A DNA stretch of 5,087 nt from Gallionellaceae bacterium (lineage in GTDB: Bacteria > Pseudomonadota > Gammaproteobacteria > Burkholderiales > Gallionellaceae). The DNA is taken from assembly GCA_021731185.1 (NCBI GenBank), contig JAKFXW010000071.1:1-5087 (forward strand), read 5' to 3'. Position 1 is the stretch's first letter; each line of letters opens with the position of its first letter. A program made the translations under genes and the position numbers. This document shows, piece by piece, positions 4,826 to 5,087 of this stretch. The notes below the pieces were generated by a model. It ran no database searches, was not told the DNA's origin, and saw nothing but the letters and a program-made list of their open reading frames with translations.

Positions 4826-5087
4826 ATGATGAATGAAGATGCTTTCCCTGTTGAAGATTGGTTGCTTAATCTTCCCTTGTACAGACCTGTTCAATTAGGG
4901 GCAGATATCTATGAGGCTATCGAAGCCATTTTATTGTTTGCAAGGACAGTGGATTATTACTGTCCAGGCTGCCAACAAAACGCTACTTTTATGGGGGTGG
5001 TTTCAGTAGGAGCCGATAAGGTTTGGAGGGAAGAGCAGCATCTGGTAAAGATAAATAGATTGGCGATGGTAGCGGGCACTGCTAGAC
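4826..5087 (+). CDS. Hypothetical protein with CPGC motif (5' part, runs off the window)
   Basis: An open frame of 87 codons with no stop before the right edge, starting at ATG 4826 or the adjoining ATG 4829 behind an AGGAG site. I do not recognise the family. The visible part has an acidic, tryptophan-containing N-terminus (EDAFPVEDWLLNLPLY), then YEAIEAILLFARTVDYYCPGCQQ (about residues 32-54), with C46 and C49 of a CPGC pair after two tyrosines. A zinc ribbon would need a second Cys pair further on, outside the window. No signal peptide or membrane segment is seen. It is not tyrA, which commonly sits near aroF/hisC in betaproteobacteria. Its base composition is more A/T-rich than the biosynthetic genes, which hints at accessory DNA. 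Confidence 0.7.
   Translation, partial: MMNEDAFPVEDWLLNLPLYRPVQLGADIYEAIEAILLFARTVDYYCPGCQQNATFMGVVSVGADKVWREEQHLVKINRLAMVAGTAR

Noticed and set aside
1..5087. CRISPR arrays, tRNA or rRNA genes
   Set aside because: No regularly spaced repeats, cloverleaf with T-loop motif, or rRNA signature was seen on either strand.

Overview
The window looks like a piece of a betaproteobacterial chromosome of roughly balanced base composition. The evidence is the aromatic/serine gene order serA-pheA-hisC-aroF, all on the + strand, together with a fused chorismate mutase-prephenate dehydratase and a Thermotoga/Bacillus-type DAHP synthase beside hisC. Placement in the Nitrosomonadales (for example Gallionellaceae-like iron oxidisers) is a guess from gene order and protein flavour and was not tested.

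Layout. Bases 1-192 are the 3' end of serA (ACT domain). Complete pheA follows at 244-1323. A 270-base gap (1324-1593) is unusually rich in inverted repeats: four successive stem-loops, one a 14-bp stem. hisC (1594-2802) overlaps aroF (2799-3815) by four bases (GTGA). HisC carries about 20 extra residues, part of which is encoded by a small perfect palindrome. Together these genes supply serine, the entry step of the shikimate pathway (AroF), the branch to phenylalanine (PheA) and an aromatic/histidinol-phosphate aminotransferase (HisC).

After aroF the biosynthetic run is broken. A two-gene type II toxin-antitoxin module of the HI1419/HI1420 kind (toxin 3882-4205, antitoxin 4202-4534) lies directly behind aroF. 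It is followed by a second, truncated copy of the last 49 codons of aroF (4589-4738). The module is therefore bracketed by 150-bp direct repeats at 133/150 identity. Thirteen of the 15 differing codons are silent, so both copies seem to have diverged as functional gene ends. This points to insertion of the module at the 3' end of aroF, with the incoming DNA rebuilding or displacing the gene end, rather than to decay of a local duplication. The toxin promoter appears to place transcription start at or next to the toxin ATG, with a palindromic operator candidate inside the promoter spacer.

The window ends in an open gene (4826-5087) for an unrecognised protein with a CPGC motif. In many betaproteobacteria tyrA and aroA would be expected near here, so the supraoperon appears interrupted or rearranged at this point.
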